Shown: piece by piece, positions 16,945 through 24,613 of the stretch
Layout: each line of letters begins with the position of its first letter
Numbering within the stretch: position 1 is the stretch's first letter
From: an uncultured Collinsella sp.
Lineage (GTDB): Bacteria > Actinomycetota > Coriobacteriia > Coriobacteriales > Coriobacteriaceae
DNA: 44,300 nt
Direction of reading: 5' to 3'
Assembly (NCBI GenBank): GCA_900541195.1
Contig: UQIY01000016.1
Coordinates: 1 to 44,300 of the forward strand
Notes under the pieces: generated by a model
Told to the model about the DNA's origin: nothing
Database searches by the model: none
What the model saw: only the letters and a program-made list of their open reading frames with translations
Position numbers and translations under genes: made by a program

Positions 16945-18429
16945 TTAATCCCTTAGCCACTTAGCTGCATTGGGATGGTCGTCGCAAAAGTACTTCTTGG
17001 CGCGGAAGGGACGCATGCCGGTCACCTTGACCAGGCAATCGGTGCGAGGCATAAGCCCAACCTCGCCTGGTGTCATCACGCAACCGCGCACATCTACGGC
17101 AGTGCGCTCGGCGCCCACGTACTTGGTGCCCAAAACCGACTCGCCACACAGTTCGCTTATGTAGTTCTGCGTCGCGATGTTGCTGCCGCCACCCATATAG
17201 ACCAAGCTATCGCAGTTATCGAGGATGGTAAGCGCCGTGGATTTGCCATACACGCCATCGAGCTGGCTCAACGACTGCGCGCACATCAAAAAGCTAATTC
17301 CACGGCTGCGCACGGTCGCAATGCTGCGCTCAAAATCGGGGATGCGTCCCACATTGGGAAACTCATCGAGCACAAACTGCACGCGACGCTGCAAATGGCC
17401 GCTGGGGCTGGCATCGGCACGGCGCTGGGCAAGGTTAAACAGCTGCTTAAGGGCAACATTCGCAAGCCATGCATTAGCCGAATCGTTGTCGCTCACCTTG
17501 AGATCGATCACGCGCTTGCCCTCGTCAATACGATCAAGACGCATCTCGTCATTCTCAAAAACGCGCATGAGCTGGGGCGTCTTAAGCCGCGAGATAGTTG
17601 CATTGAGCGTGATCAAAATACTCTTAAGCGTCCTATCTGCCGCACCTCGAAAATCGCGATACTGCTCAACGCCATACAGATCAGCGTTCTTCGCACCAAA
17701 CTTATCGAGAAACTCCCTGGACTCCACCTCTTCTACAAGATAGTCCAACGGGAATCGTCCCTCACCATCTCCCGTAACCTTGATGAGCGCAGCCAGTTTA
17801 AAGACGTTGTTCATCTTAAGGTAGCGGCGCGGGGCATTGGGGTCCTCACCCGGCGTAAGGGTGCCGGCAAGGGTCTCCAGGAGGAACAGGATTCCAACAA
17901 TCGCTCGAAGCAGCAGGTCGCTCGCGTTATTCCAGAACGGATCATACCTAAGGCTACGGCCGTCAGGATCGACCCCCTCCATGATTGCCGCCACTGTGGT
18001 GGGGATATCCTCGACATCCATCACGTAGCGCAGAGGGTCGTATCCGGCCGACTGCTCGGGATTAACAGTATCGAGAACCGTTACCTCGTAGCCGTCCTCT
18101 TCAAAGCCTTTCCCCGTACGGCGCAGCAGCTCACCCTTGGTGTCTGTGACCACATAACAGCATTCGTGGTGATTGAGCAGGTTGGGCAAAATGAAACTCG
18201 CCGTTTTGCCGCTGCCGGTGCCTCCAAAGGCAAAGACATTGTTAGACACACTCGTCTCCCAATGTTTGTCGTCCTCGTAGAACGCCACCGTGGCACCCTT
18301 AGCCAGGATCACATCGCGCTGCTCGTCGCCGGACGACAGCGCCTGCATCTCCTCCTTGGTCGCCCACTTCTTGGTCTGATACTCCGTTTGCTGCGCGGCC
18401 TCGTAGCCGTACATCTTGATGACTGACAT
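16945..18429 (-). CDS. VirD4/TraG-like type IV coupling ATPase, no membrane anchor (494 aa)
   Basis: Coupling proteins of conjugation systems are hexameric ATPases that hand relaxase-bound DNA to a type IV secretion channel. Walker A GGTGSGKT lies at 69-76, followed by DTKGEL (95-100), and Walker B FVLDEFPNVG at 352-361; the segment SRGISFLMCAQSLSQLDGVYG is the usual sensor/Q region. The N-terminal two-helix membrane anchor found in VirD4 and TraG is absent: the protein starts only about 68 residues before Walker A. AAAGGAG lies 7 bases before the ATG at 18429. Only the zinc-finger gene upstream (38-base gap) is close enough to share a transcript. No relaxase, VirB4, VirB6 or integrase lies in the window, so it is an orphan, perhaps from a decayed or mobilisable element. 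Confidence 0.85.
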   Translation of the reverse strand: MSVIKMYGYEAAQQTEYQTKKWATKEEMQALSSGDEQRDVILAKGATVAFYEDDKHWETSVSNNVFAFGGTGSGKTASFILPNLLNHHECCYVVTDTKGELLRRTGKGFEEDGYEVTVLDTVNPEQSAGYDPLRYVMDVEDIPTTVAAIMEGVDPDGRSLRYDPFWNNASDLLLRAIVGILFLLETLAGTLTPGEDPNAPRRYLKMNNVFKLAALIKVTGDGEGRFPLDYLVEEVESREFLDKFGAKNADLYGVEQYRDFRGAADRTLKSILITLNATISRLKTPQLMRVFENDEMRLDRIDEGKRVIDLKVSDNDSANAWLANVALKQLFNLAQRRADASPSGHLQRRVQFVLDEFPNVGRIPDFERSIATVRSRGISFLMCAQSLSQLDGVYGKSTALTILDNCDSLVYMGGGSNIATQNYISELCGESVLGTKYVGAERTAVDVRGCVMTPGEVGLMPRTDCLVKVTGMRPFRAKKYFCDDHPNAAKWLRD

Positions 18430-18466
18430 GGCGTGGCTCCTTTCTTGTCCGCGGCGTTAGTGGTTG

Positions 18467-19384
18467 TTAGGCAATGCGATCGACGTCTACACCCTCCCCG
18501 AGGCTCGTCGCATGCGGAAACTTGCCCGCGCCGTCGATCAGACGCTCGGTCTGCGACAAATAGCTCTCGCGCGCAGCAACTGAGGCCGTTTCATCTCGCA
18601 AATACGCAAGCAATGCATTAATCATCAACTTGTCGAGCAGGTCGTACCCTTTCGCCTGAGCGAGGTTGAGGGTGTAGCGCTCCTGGAGTCTCCGCACCTT
18701 AGTTGCCAAATCGATTTCCATCTTTTCCTCCATGTAATAAAAAGTGTGTCGTTCGTCCAAAAGTGCCTCAAACGGGCGTTTGACGCATAGCTCAAAGTTG
18801 AAACGCGGACTCGTATCGAACACGCGTCGTTGCACTTTGAGGTAGCGCTTGTAAAACATGACGGCATCATCTTCATCCGCCGTAAAGCCACGCGATCCAT
18901 CGCGGTGCAGCCGGTCGCATGGCTTTCTGCCATCGGTATGGCGCACGAAGGAGGACGGGATATAGGCACCCTGCTTGGTGCTGTACTTCATCCCTGTCGC
19001 AACTTCCTCGAACAAGAGAACGCCAGCCGATTTGAAGCCCGCAGTACGCCCGTGCCTAAACATGCTCACTACAGTCGCCACGCTTTCCATGCGACTATCG
19101 CGCGGGGGGAAATACAGTGGCAGCAAAGCGAGTGTCGCGGCAGTCAAAAGTTCGCGGGCCTCGTGTACATCGGCTCGATACTGCTCGGGCACCAGCCCGG
19201 GAACATCGGGCGATCGCTTTTCCAACACGGCGACGAGCGTCTTGGCTAGGCGTTCAACGTTCTTCCCACCGCAGTACGGACACGGAAGAGACCGTTCTAC
19301 CTTTCCGTTCATTTCGCACATGTCGCGGAGATCCTCATCGATCGCACTGAGGAATGCTTTGTAGATGTCGTCTTTACTCTTCAC
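18467..19384 (-). CDS. Zinc-finger hypothetical protein, partner of the VirD4-like ATPase (305 aa)
   Basis: A 305-residue soluble protein translated from GTG at 19384, with AAAGGAAGG about 6 bases upstream. Residues 35-38 are CPYC, followed by GGKNVERL; a lone CxxC knuckle, perhaps completed by other Cys or His residues (C22, C166, H169). The C-terminal part is helical (MEIDLATKVRRLQERYTLNL) and could be a coiled coil. No family is recognised. Its stop lies 38 bases before the start of the VirD4-like gene, so both are probably co-transcribed, and an accessory role in DNA transfer is the natural guess, but only from position. Confidence 0.6.
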   Translation of the reverse strand: MKSKDDIYKAFLSAIDEDLRDMCEMNGKVERSLPCPYCGGKNVERLAKTLVAVLEKRSPDVPGLVPEQYRADVHEARELLTAATLALLPLYFPPRDSRMESVATVVSMFRHGRTAGFKSAGVLLFEEVATGMKYSTKQGAYIPSSFVRHTDGRKPCDRLHRDGSRGFTADEDDAVMFYKRYLKVQRRVFDTSPRFNFELCVKRPFEALLDERHTFYYMEEKMEIDLATKVRRLQERYTLNLAQAKGYDLLDKLMINALLAYLRDETASVAARESYLSQTERLIDGAGKFPHATSLGEGVDVDRIA

Positions 19385-19612
19385 GAATGACCTTCCTTTC
19401 TGTGGTGGGTGCTTATAAGGAGTCTGTTCTAGGCTTTAGAATGTTTGGACGCTAGAGCGATGATTATCGATCTAGCCTGCAGTTTCATAAGTGGAATCCT
19501 CCTGTTTGATAATGCAATTTGCCTAAAGACTGCAAAGCGTTCGCATCAAGCAGTTGGTATTGAGTTGGATTTGGATTGCTTCGAGAATAGCACAATGCGC
19601 TGTTCTCATCAT

Positions 19613-19641
19613 TAGAATTATTTAAATTTTTCTGCTAATAT
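19613..19641 (+). promoter_or_regulatory. Candidate promoter with extended -10 box
   Basis: TGCTAATAT (extended -10, hexamer 19636-19641) lies 17 bases after TAGAAT (19613-19618) in the AT-rich 286-base gap before the gene at 19671. Transcription would begin near 19648, giving a leader of about 23 bases that holds AAAGGG. The rest of the gap shows no gene. Confidence 0.5.
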
Positions 19642-19670
19642 AAACTCACTGAGAAGAAAGGGCTCTATAC

Positions 19671-21107
19671 ATGCGTGAAACTACATCATCATTGCCACGC
19701 CTCACTGCCGCCGCCCTCTCGCGCGCGCTTAACCTGGAACAAGACAGTCGTCTGCTCACCGTACGTCTACCCGGCGCCGTGGATGCCGAAGATCTCGCTA
19801 AGTGCTTTACCTTAAACGGTAACGGCGTGCCCAATATTTGTGAGCTTGAGCCCGGCAAGCAGAACACGGACAATGGCGACGCGGCGCCGGTGTTTATCGA
19901 TGCCACAGCCTGCGTTCGGAAACGCTTTCGCGAAATCAACAGCGCATGTGAGGCGCTCATTAATGATCTGGAGCCTGGTTACCTGGGCTTCTGCGATTGG
20001 GAGGCCTATCTCTGGTGCCTGTATGCACTAGCCCTCTCCGGTCGAACTCGAGCTGCCGTACTGCTGCCGTTCGAGTCTTTGGACAACGCCGAGCAGGCAC
20101 GCGCGATTCTGTTGCGCGAGGGGCTCATCGAAAGCGTCCTATATCACCCGCTCGCCGAATCTCCGATGCACGGCATGTACGCACTTGTTGTATTGTCGAC
20201 GGGAAATCGCAGCGTTGCATTCCGCAATGCCGCCACGCCCATGCCACGCCTTCGGTTTGCCGACGGGGCTCGATACCCCAATCTTCCCTTGGCTTTCTCC
20301 CCTGACTGGAGCGGCATCGAGTACGACTCACGCAAAACGGTTTCCATTGAAACCGTCGAGCTCGAAACGCGCAAGCTACTCCAACACCACGCCGCGCTCT
20401 CCAAAGGCAGGGTTGGCCTGATCTCCGTAGCTCAAAACTACAGCGCAACGCTGGGCGACAGTTTTATGCGCGTGGTGCCGTTTATGCCCCGAGACAGCAC
20501 CACCTCGGACGACATCGACGCTGTCGAGGTGCGCCGCATTTCATCTCAGGATTTCCGCAACGGCTATTTGCTACCCAAGGATGTTGCGGAAGGCGCGTCG
20601 GAGCTGGATTCCGAACCTGTAAAGGTAGATCCAGACGTGTTGGCTCGTTACGAGCTTCATTGCGGCGATATCGTCATGCCGCGCATACTCGGTCGTTACG
20701 GCGCGTCAAACCTACTTGTGGTCGGCATCGATGATGCAAAGCAGCATCTAGTTGCCTCGCACAACACCACTGCCATTCGCCCGGCGATTCCAACGATGAC
20801 CGACGAGGAGCGCATGGTGTATTCAGAAATGGTCGCAGCATACCTCACCGACGGCCATGGGTCCATAGTTTTGCAGGTATTGTCCGACAATCAGTACAGC
20901 CACGCCATTCGTCCTTCCGATCTATTCGAAATCGAAATCCCGCCGGCGCTTGACCCGCACACGCGCGAGTATAGCGAATCCATCAATCGCTTTGCCGAGG
21001 TCGTAGGGGCAAAGAAAAAAGCCGAGGCCGCTGTCGCCCAAGCTCAGCGCAACCTCGAAGCCGCAAAAAAGGCCGTCACCCAGGCGGTCGACCAGACCTG
21101 CGAATAG
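19671..21107 (+). CDS. Type I restriction-modification-like hybrid: remnant methyltransferase lobe plus specificity-like domain (478 aa)
   Basis: Residues about 120-180 (TRAAVLLPFESLDNAEQARAI..., then REGLIESVLYHP, MYALVVLST) resemble the late core of HsdM-type N6 methyltransferases, where the enzyme reads 'ailP...lf....iR..Ll..g.leaVi.LP...F'. But the cofactor motif (DPxxGxG) and the catalytic NPPF/NPPY are absent. Residues about 275-440 read like an HsdS target-recognition domain (RISSQDFRNGYLLPKD, LHCGDIVMPRILGRYG, ATAIRP-type segment, SDLFEIEIPP), and the protein ends in a helix rich in Ala, Lys and Gln (about 445-475), like the spacer helix of HsdS. It may bind DNA without methylating it. 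AAAGGG lies 8 bases before the ATG. No hsdR is present. The gene stands alone between two hairpin-bounded units. Assignment rests on partial similarity seen by eye. Confidence 0.5.
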   Translation: MRETTSSLPRLTAAALSRALNLEQDSRLLTVRLPGAVDAEDLAKCFTLNGNGVPNICELEPGKQNTDNGDAAPVFIDATACVRKRFREINSACEALINDLEPGYLGFCDWEAYLWCLYALALSGRTRAAVLLPFESLDNAEQARAILLREGLIESVLYHPLAESPMHGMYALVVLSTGNRSVAFRNAATPMPRLRFADGARYPNLPLAFSPDWSGIEYDSRKTVSIETVELETRKLLQHHAALSKGRVGLISVAQNYSATLGDSFMRVVPFMPRDSTTSDDIDAVEVRRISSQDFRNGYLLPKDVAEGASELDSEPVKVDPDVLARYELHCGDIVMPRILGRYGASNLLVVGIDDAKQHLVASHNTTAIRPAIPTMTDEERMVYSEMVAAYLTDGHGSIVLQVLSDNQYSHAIRPSDLFEIEIPPALDPHTREYSESINRFAEVVGAKKKAEAAVAQAQRNLEAAKKAVTQAVDQTCE

Positions 21108-21128
21108 CGCATAGGCAGTAGAAACGTC

Positions 21129-21167
21129 TTAAGCCGGCGACAGGAACTGGCCCTGCCGCCGGCTTAA
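21129..21167. terminator. Bidirectional hairpin between convergent genes
   Basis: TTAAGCCGGCG at 21129-21139 pairs perfectly with CGCCGGCTTAA at 21157-21167, with further pairing inside the 17-base loop (CAGG/CCTG). It separates the ends of the plus-strand methyltransferase-like gene and the minus-strand abiEii gene. Confidence 0.7.
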
Positions 21168-21176
21168 CTATCTAGC

Positions 21177-22067
21177 CTATTCCCATCCCGTGGTCTGAGG
21201 ATTCCATTTGCGCACATTCGCCGAATGATTAAAGCACGGTGCATACAACCGATTGACGATCTCTTCTGCCCCAGCAATGTTCCCCGCGAGATCAAGTACC
21301 CCCGCCTGCCTCGCCATCTTTATGTACTGCGCAGAACCATTTTGTTTCCACCAGAGAGGCGCCACGAACTCTTCCGGCATTGCCACCTTGCGGGCAGATG
21401 CTTCTTTCTCGACCCTCTCGACAAGCGTAGTCCCATCGACGAAGCAAGTTTTCGCGTACACCAAGATGTCGACTATATCCTTGATTCGCGAAGAGGCACG
21501 GCCCTCATGCATCTCTATCATTGCGAGCAATTTATCTGCAAGGGCACTCTCCACTCGGCATACTCGATAGTCGCAGACTGGGAGCCCCTCGATATTCAAA
21601 CGATCGATCGGCGCAAGAACCTCAGGCTCAAGTCCCCGCACTTCATCAATTACCAAGTCAATTGAAATTGGCTGCAGCTTCTTGGTTCCCATAAAGGGGG
21701 TGAACCACACCTTCGCACCGCACCGATACTCATCTTCTTTTTTGATCTGCTCTGCACGATCAAAGACAAACGAAACGAAATCCTCCAGATCAATCGAAGC
21801 CGCCCGCGCCAGATCGGCAACAGCCTCTTCGAGGCTCTCCTCTTGAGCAACCAAGTCAATATCTCTTGTGACACGCGCATCGAGTGTTCGCGCCAGGACG
21901 CTTTGGCCACCCTTGAGTACAAAGCGGCCGTCATCTTCTGAAAAAACGCGACATAGGAAGCGATGAAAGTAGAAACCGACGATCGCCCGATTAGTATCCA
22001 TCGGCGATTCTCTTGCGGCATCCCTAACAGCCATCTCCAGTGCGGCAGGTGTTTTGTACTTCACCAT
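21177..22067 (-). CDS. abiEii: AbiEii-type nucleotidyltransferase toxin (296 aa)
   Basis: Toxin of the type IV AbiE system, a nucleotidyltransferase that halts growth or phage spread when not countered by the antitoxin. The fold's signature is present: LKGGQSVLART at about 51-61, then TRDIDL at 67-72 with two catalytic Asp, a later Asp in ISIDLVIDE (about 130), and DKLLAMIEMHEGRASSRIKDIVD around 175-200, the usual K...R.KD.vD segment of AbiEii/DUF1814. Length (296 aa) is normal. GGAGG lies only 2 bases before the ATG at 22067, closer than ideal, so translation may depend on coupling with abiEi, whose stop is 15 bases upstream. The toxin is second in the operon, as in known AbiE pairs. Confidence 0.85.
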   Translation of the reverse strand: MVKYKTPAALEMAVRDAARESPMDTNRAIVGFYFHRFLCRVFSEDDGRFVLKGGQSVLARTLDARVTRDIDLVAQEESLEEAVADLARAASIDLEDFVSFVFDRAEQIKKEDEYRCGAKVWFTPFMGTKKLQPISIDLVIDEVRGLEPEVLAPIDRLNIEGLPVCDYRVCRVESALADKLLAMIEMHEGRASSRIKDIVDILVYAKTCFVDGTTLVERVEKEASARKVAMPEEFVAPLWWKQNGSAQYIKMARQAGVLDLAGNIAGAEEIVNRLYAPCFNHSANVRKWNPQTTGWE

Positions 22068-22082
22068 GTCCTCCGTTTCTCA

Positions 22083-22706
22083 TTACCCGTTCAGCGCCGT
22101 CAACAAGGGCATCATCAACTCGCGTCGTTTGGCGGTTTTAGAGTTCTCCTCTACAAGATCTTTCAGCCGCTGTATCTCGAGCCCTCGCCCAAGCGCGTCG
22201 TTATAGGCATCGATAATTAATGAGGGGTCCTCGCAATCGAGACAAAGATCGACAAGCGTGCGCTCGGGTTTAGTTACCGGCAGGCCGTCGAGCCAAACGA
22301 TGTCCTGCTCAGCAATCTCGCGCTTTACAAAGGAAAGGGATTCGTTTCTTGTGTTGATACGCATGGGCGCGGTCATCCTATAGGGGGACAGATAGAAATC
22401 GCCTATTTGCTGTAGGTTCGCCGCCGTCGTACCGCTCACGGCGATGCCATCCCACCGGCGTTTTCTCTCCCACGCGCAAAGGGAGGGATTGGTGAGCTTC
22501 CAGAAAGCGTTGAGCTCGTCGGTGTCTCGGCGCTGCGTGCCCGACATCCGGTAGGCGCCGTGGCATATCCGTTCAAGACGCCCCGCGCGGCATGAGTGCG
22601 CCAGTGCATCTCGAGAGATGTCCATGCGAGCCGCCTGAGCTGTGGTAAACACGCCCTCGCTCTCGGAAAGCTCGCTTATCGCCGTTATGTTGCTAAAGTA
22701 CTTCAT
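22083..22706 (-). CDS. abiEi: AbiEi-type antitoxin and transcriptional repressor (207 aa)
   Basis: Antitoxin of the AbiE pair; in studied systems it also represses its own operon by binding inverted repeats with its N-terminal winged helix. Here the winged helix spans about 10-60 (SEGVFTTAQAARMDISRDAL, then HGAYRM) and the C-terminal AbiEi domain follows (DGLPVTKPERTLVDLCLD near 140-157, NDALGRG near 170). Start: the frame reaches an ATG at 22730, but neither ATG has a ribosome site, and a near-perfect promoter (TTGCAA, 16 bases, TACAAT) places the predicted transcription start exactly on the A of the ATG at 22706. I therefore call 22706 and predict a leaderless mRNA, which is common in Actinomycetota. 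It is followed by abiEii after 15 bases. Confidence 0.85.
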   Translation of the reverse strand: MKYFSNITAISELSESEGVFTTAQAARMDISRDALAHSCRAGRLERICHGAYRMSGTQRRDTDELNAFWKLTNPSLCAWERKRRWDGIAVSGTTAANLQQIGDFYLSPYRMTAPMRINTRNESLSFVKREIAEQDIVWLDGLPVTKPERTLVDLCLDCEDPSLIIDAYNDALGRGLEIQRLKDLVEENSKTAKRRELMMPLLTALNG

Positions 22707-22741
22707 GTTGCAATTGTAGGATATTTTCATACTTTTGCAAC
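22707..22741 (-). promoter_or_regulatory. abiE promoter overlapped by an inverted repeat (candidate AbiEi operator)
   Basis: On the minus strand the -35 box TTGCAA (22740-22735), a 16-base spacer and the -10 box TACAAT (22718-22713) are followed by six bases and then the ATG at 22706. GTTGCAA at 22707-22713 and TTGCAAC at 22735-22741 on the plus strand form a perfect 7-bp inverted repeat, one half covering the -35 box and the other the start of transcription. This is where an autorepressor would bind. Confidence 0.7.
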
Positions 22742-22824
22742 GTGTTTTTGATTCATATGAATCGTTCGCCTTGTTTATCCCATTTCTGTCACCACTTTGC
22801 TACCGGCTCACCATCCTCCGCTAT

Positions 22825-23006
22825 CGAGGTCTAATACTTTTCCGCGAAGTGAACGTCTGTTTTTGGGCCCCTGGAGCATCCGCATTTTTCAACGACATAA
22901 ACGCAGGATTCTGGCATCAAAACTGCAGGAAACGGCACCCGGAAAGTGTCGATGTTTCGGGGGTCCGATTTCACTCGTTCACTTCTCGGAAAAGTATTAG
23001 ACCTCG
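22825..23006. repeat. 182-bp inverted-repeat element with 31-bp arms
   Basis: The arm 22825-22855 (CGAGGTCTAATACTTTTCCG... GAAGTGAACG) matches the complement of 22976-23006 with one mismatch in 31. Imperfect pairing continues inward (GGGCCCC against GGGGGTCC, and CATCCG against CGATG), so a transcript would fold into a long hairpin. It carries no gene; both strands encode similar nonsense peptides because of the symmetry. It accounts for most of the 566-base gap between abiEi and the DUF4342 gene; the remainder holds only a promoter. The pattern is that of a small non-autonomous mobile palindrome (REP/MITE-like). Confidence 0.75.
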
Positions 23007-23126
23007 CTGTCGGCCGCCCCAAAGACCTGTCCTTCCCTTCCCCGCGCCACGCAAAACCGGCCTTCCCCTTGCCTGCGCGCCCCGCGTCACGCGCTTCGCC
23101 ACCCAAAAACTCATCCAACATTAATC

Positions 23127-23154
23127 TTGGCTCAAGAATCGCTTAATCTATAAC
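23127..23154 (+). promoter_or_regulatory. Candidate promoter of the DUF4342 / two-component operon
   Basis: TTGGCT at 23127-23132 and TATAAC at 23149-23154 are separated by 16 bases, in the only AT-rich stretch upstream of the gene at 23273. The predicted leader is about 110 bases and GC-rich. Confidence 0.55.
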
Positions 23155-23272
23155 CTGCACTATAGAGTTCGAGCAAGGGCGGGGCGGCGCCGCGCAACGC
23201 AGGCCGCCGAACGCAACGCTCGCGCCCGGGCAGATCGCCCGGCGTCGCGCCCATCGAACGAAAGGACAGGTC

Positions 23273-23815
23273 ATGGACGACCTCGAAAAAGTTGAAACCA
23301 TCCGCACCAAGTGCAACGTGAGCTACACCGATGCCAAGGCAGCGCTCGACGCCGCCGACGGCAACGTCCTGGATGCCATCATTTGGCTCGAGTCGCAGGG
23401 CAAGACTCAGACTACGTCGGCGCACACCGCCACCGAGTCTGAGCCGGTCGATGAGCCCTCGGCCGAGATGGTCGCCGCGCAGGCCGCCTACGAAAAGTCG
23501 AGCGAAAAGACCGACTTCTCCAAGAAGATGGACAGCGTTTGGGAGTATCTCAAAAAGCTCTTCCGCCTGAGCCTGGATACCAAGTTTATCGCCACGCGCC
23601 GCGATGCGATCATCCTCAACATTCCCATCCTGATCCCCATCGTCGCGCTGTTTGCCTGGGGCGCCACGATATGGCTGATGCTGATTGGTCTGTTCTTTGG
23701 CATGCGCTACCGCATCGACAGCGACGGTGACGTGCCCGGCAGCATCAACAACCTTATGAATCACGCCGCCGACGCCGCGGACGACATCAAGCAAAATCTG
23801 AACGACGACAAGTAA
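23273..23815 (+). CDS. DUF4342 domain membrane protein (180 aa)
   Basis: Residues 1-45 form a UBA-like domain typical of DUF4342 (LEKVETIRTKCNVSYTDAKA and the following DAADGNVLDAIIWLE). A charged linker of about 50 residues follows, then a hydrophobic hairpin at about 110-145 (IILNIPILIPIVALFAWG, IWLMLIGLFFG) and an acidic tail. The protein probably sits in the membrane with the UBA-like domain in the cytoplasm. AAAGGA lies 6 bases before the ATG. The gene is followed after 18 bases by the response regulator, so it is likely the first gene of a three-gene operon and may modulate the sensor pair; DUF4342 has no assigned biochemical role. Confidence 0.85.
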   Translation: MDDLEKVETIRTKCNVSYTDAKAALDAADGNVLDAIIWLESQGKTQTTSAHTATESEPVDEPSAEMVAAQAAYEKSSEKTDFSKKMDSVWEYLKKLFRLSLDTKFIATRRDAIILNIPILIPIVALFAWGATIWLMLIGLFFGMRYRIDSDGDVPGSINNLMNHAADAADDIKQNLNDDK

Positions 23816-23833
23816 TCGCAGACGGGAGCACGC

Positions 23834-24613
23834 ATGGCACGGATCCTGATCGTAGAGGACGAGGAGAAAATCGCCCGCTTTGTGACGCTCGAGCTGGAGC
23901 ACGAGGGCTACCAGGTGGAGCACGCCGCCGATGGCCGCACCGCCGTGGACCTGGCGCTGGAGCGCGACTACGATCTGATTCTACTCGATGTACTGCTGCC
24001 GCAGCTCAACGGTATGGAGGTGCTGCGGCGCGTACGCAAGCACAAGGATGTGCCGGTGATTATGGTCACCGCGCGCGATGCCGTGATGGACAAGGTGGCC
24101 GGGCTCGATGCCGGTGCTGATGATTACCTGACCAAGCCGTTTGCCATTGAGGAGTTGTTCGCACGGATCCGTGTGGCGCTGAAGCGCTCGGAGGCTGTGC
24201 GGGCGGCTTCGGTCGTTGGTGGCGCCGGGGCGGGCATGGCGAGCGGCGCGGATGCCGGCGCCGTCGCGATGCCCCCGGTCAGCGGCTCGACCCAGGCATC
24301 CGCCTCGCCCTCCCCCGCCGCACTCACCGTGGGATCGGTCGTGCTCGATCCCGATCGCCGCGAAGTCACGGTCGGAGGCTCACCCATCGTGCTCACGGCC
24401 CGCGAGTTCGACGTCCTCGCCCTGCTTATGGCGCATGCCGAGACCGTGCTCACGCGCGAGCGCATCGCGCACGAAGCGCTGGGCTACGAATACGTGGGCG
24501 ACACCAACAACGTCGACGTACACATCGCGCACCTGCGTGCCAAGATCGAGGACGCCGGCAGCGCCCGCATCATCCAGACCGTGCGCGGGGTGGGCTATGT
24601 CTGCCGTGCGTAA
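23834..24613 (+). CDS. OmpR-family response regulator with long linker (259 aa)
   Basis: DNA-binding regulator phosphorylated by the histidine kinase encoded next. Receiver domain 1-118: acidic pocket E8-D9-E10, phospho-acceptor D52 (ILLDVLLP), T79 and K101 (YLTKPF). The winged-helix output domain covers about 166-259 (LTAREFDVLALLM, recognition helix NNVDVHIAHLRAK, ending RGVGYVCRA). Between them residues 119-165 form an Ala/Gly/Ser/Pro linker, much longer than the usual few to 20 residues. AGACGGGAG lies before the ATG. The gene overlaps the kinase start by 17 bases. Regulated genes cannot be inferred. Confidence 0.95.
   Translation: MARILIVEDEEKIARFVTLELEHEGYQVEHAADGRTAVDLALERDYDLILLDVLLPQLNGMEVLRRVRKHKDVPVIMVTARDAVMDKVAGLDAGADDYLTKPFAIEELFARIRVALKRSEAVRAASVVGGAGAGMASGADAGAVAMPPVSGSTQASASPSPAALTVGSVVLDPDRREVTVGGSPIVLTAREFDVLALLMAHAETVLTRERIAHEALGYEYVGDTNNVDVHIAHLRAKIEDAGSARIIQTVRGVGYVCRA

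Noticed and set aside
16975..18426. A 483-codon open frame on the plus strand
   Set aside because: It is the exact antisense of the VirD4-like gene; its product is His/Ala/Arg-rich without any motif.
22831..23121. A 96-codon minus-strand frame
   Set aside because: Created by the palindromic element; the opposite strand encodes a near-identical peptide segment.
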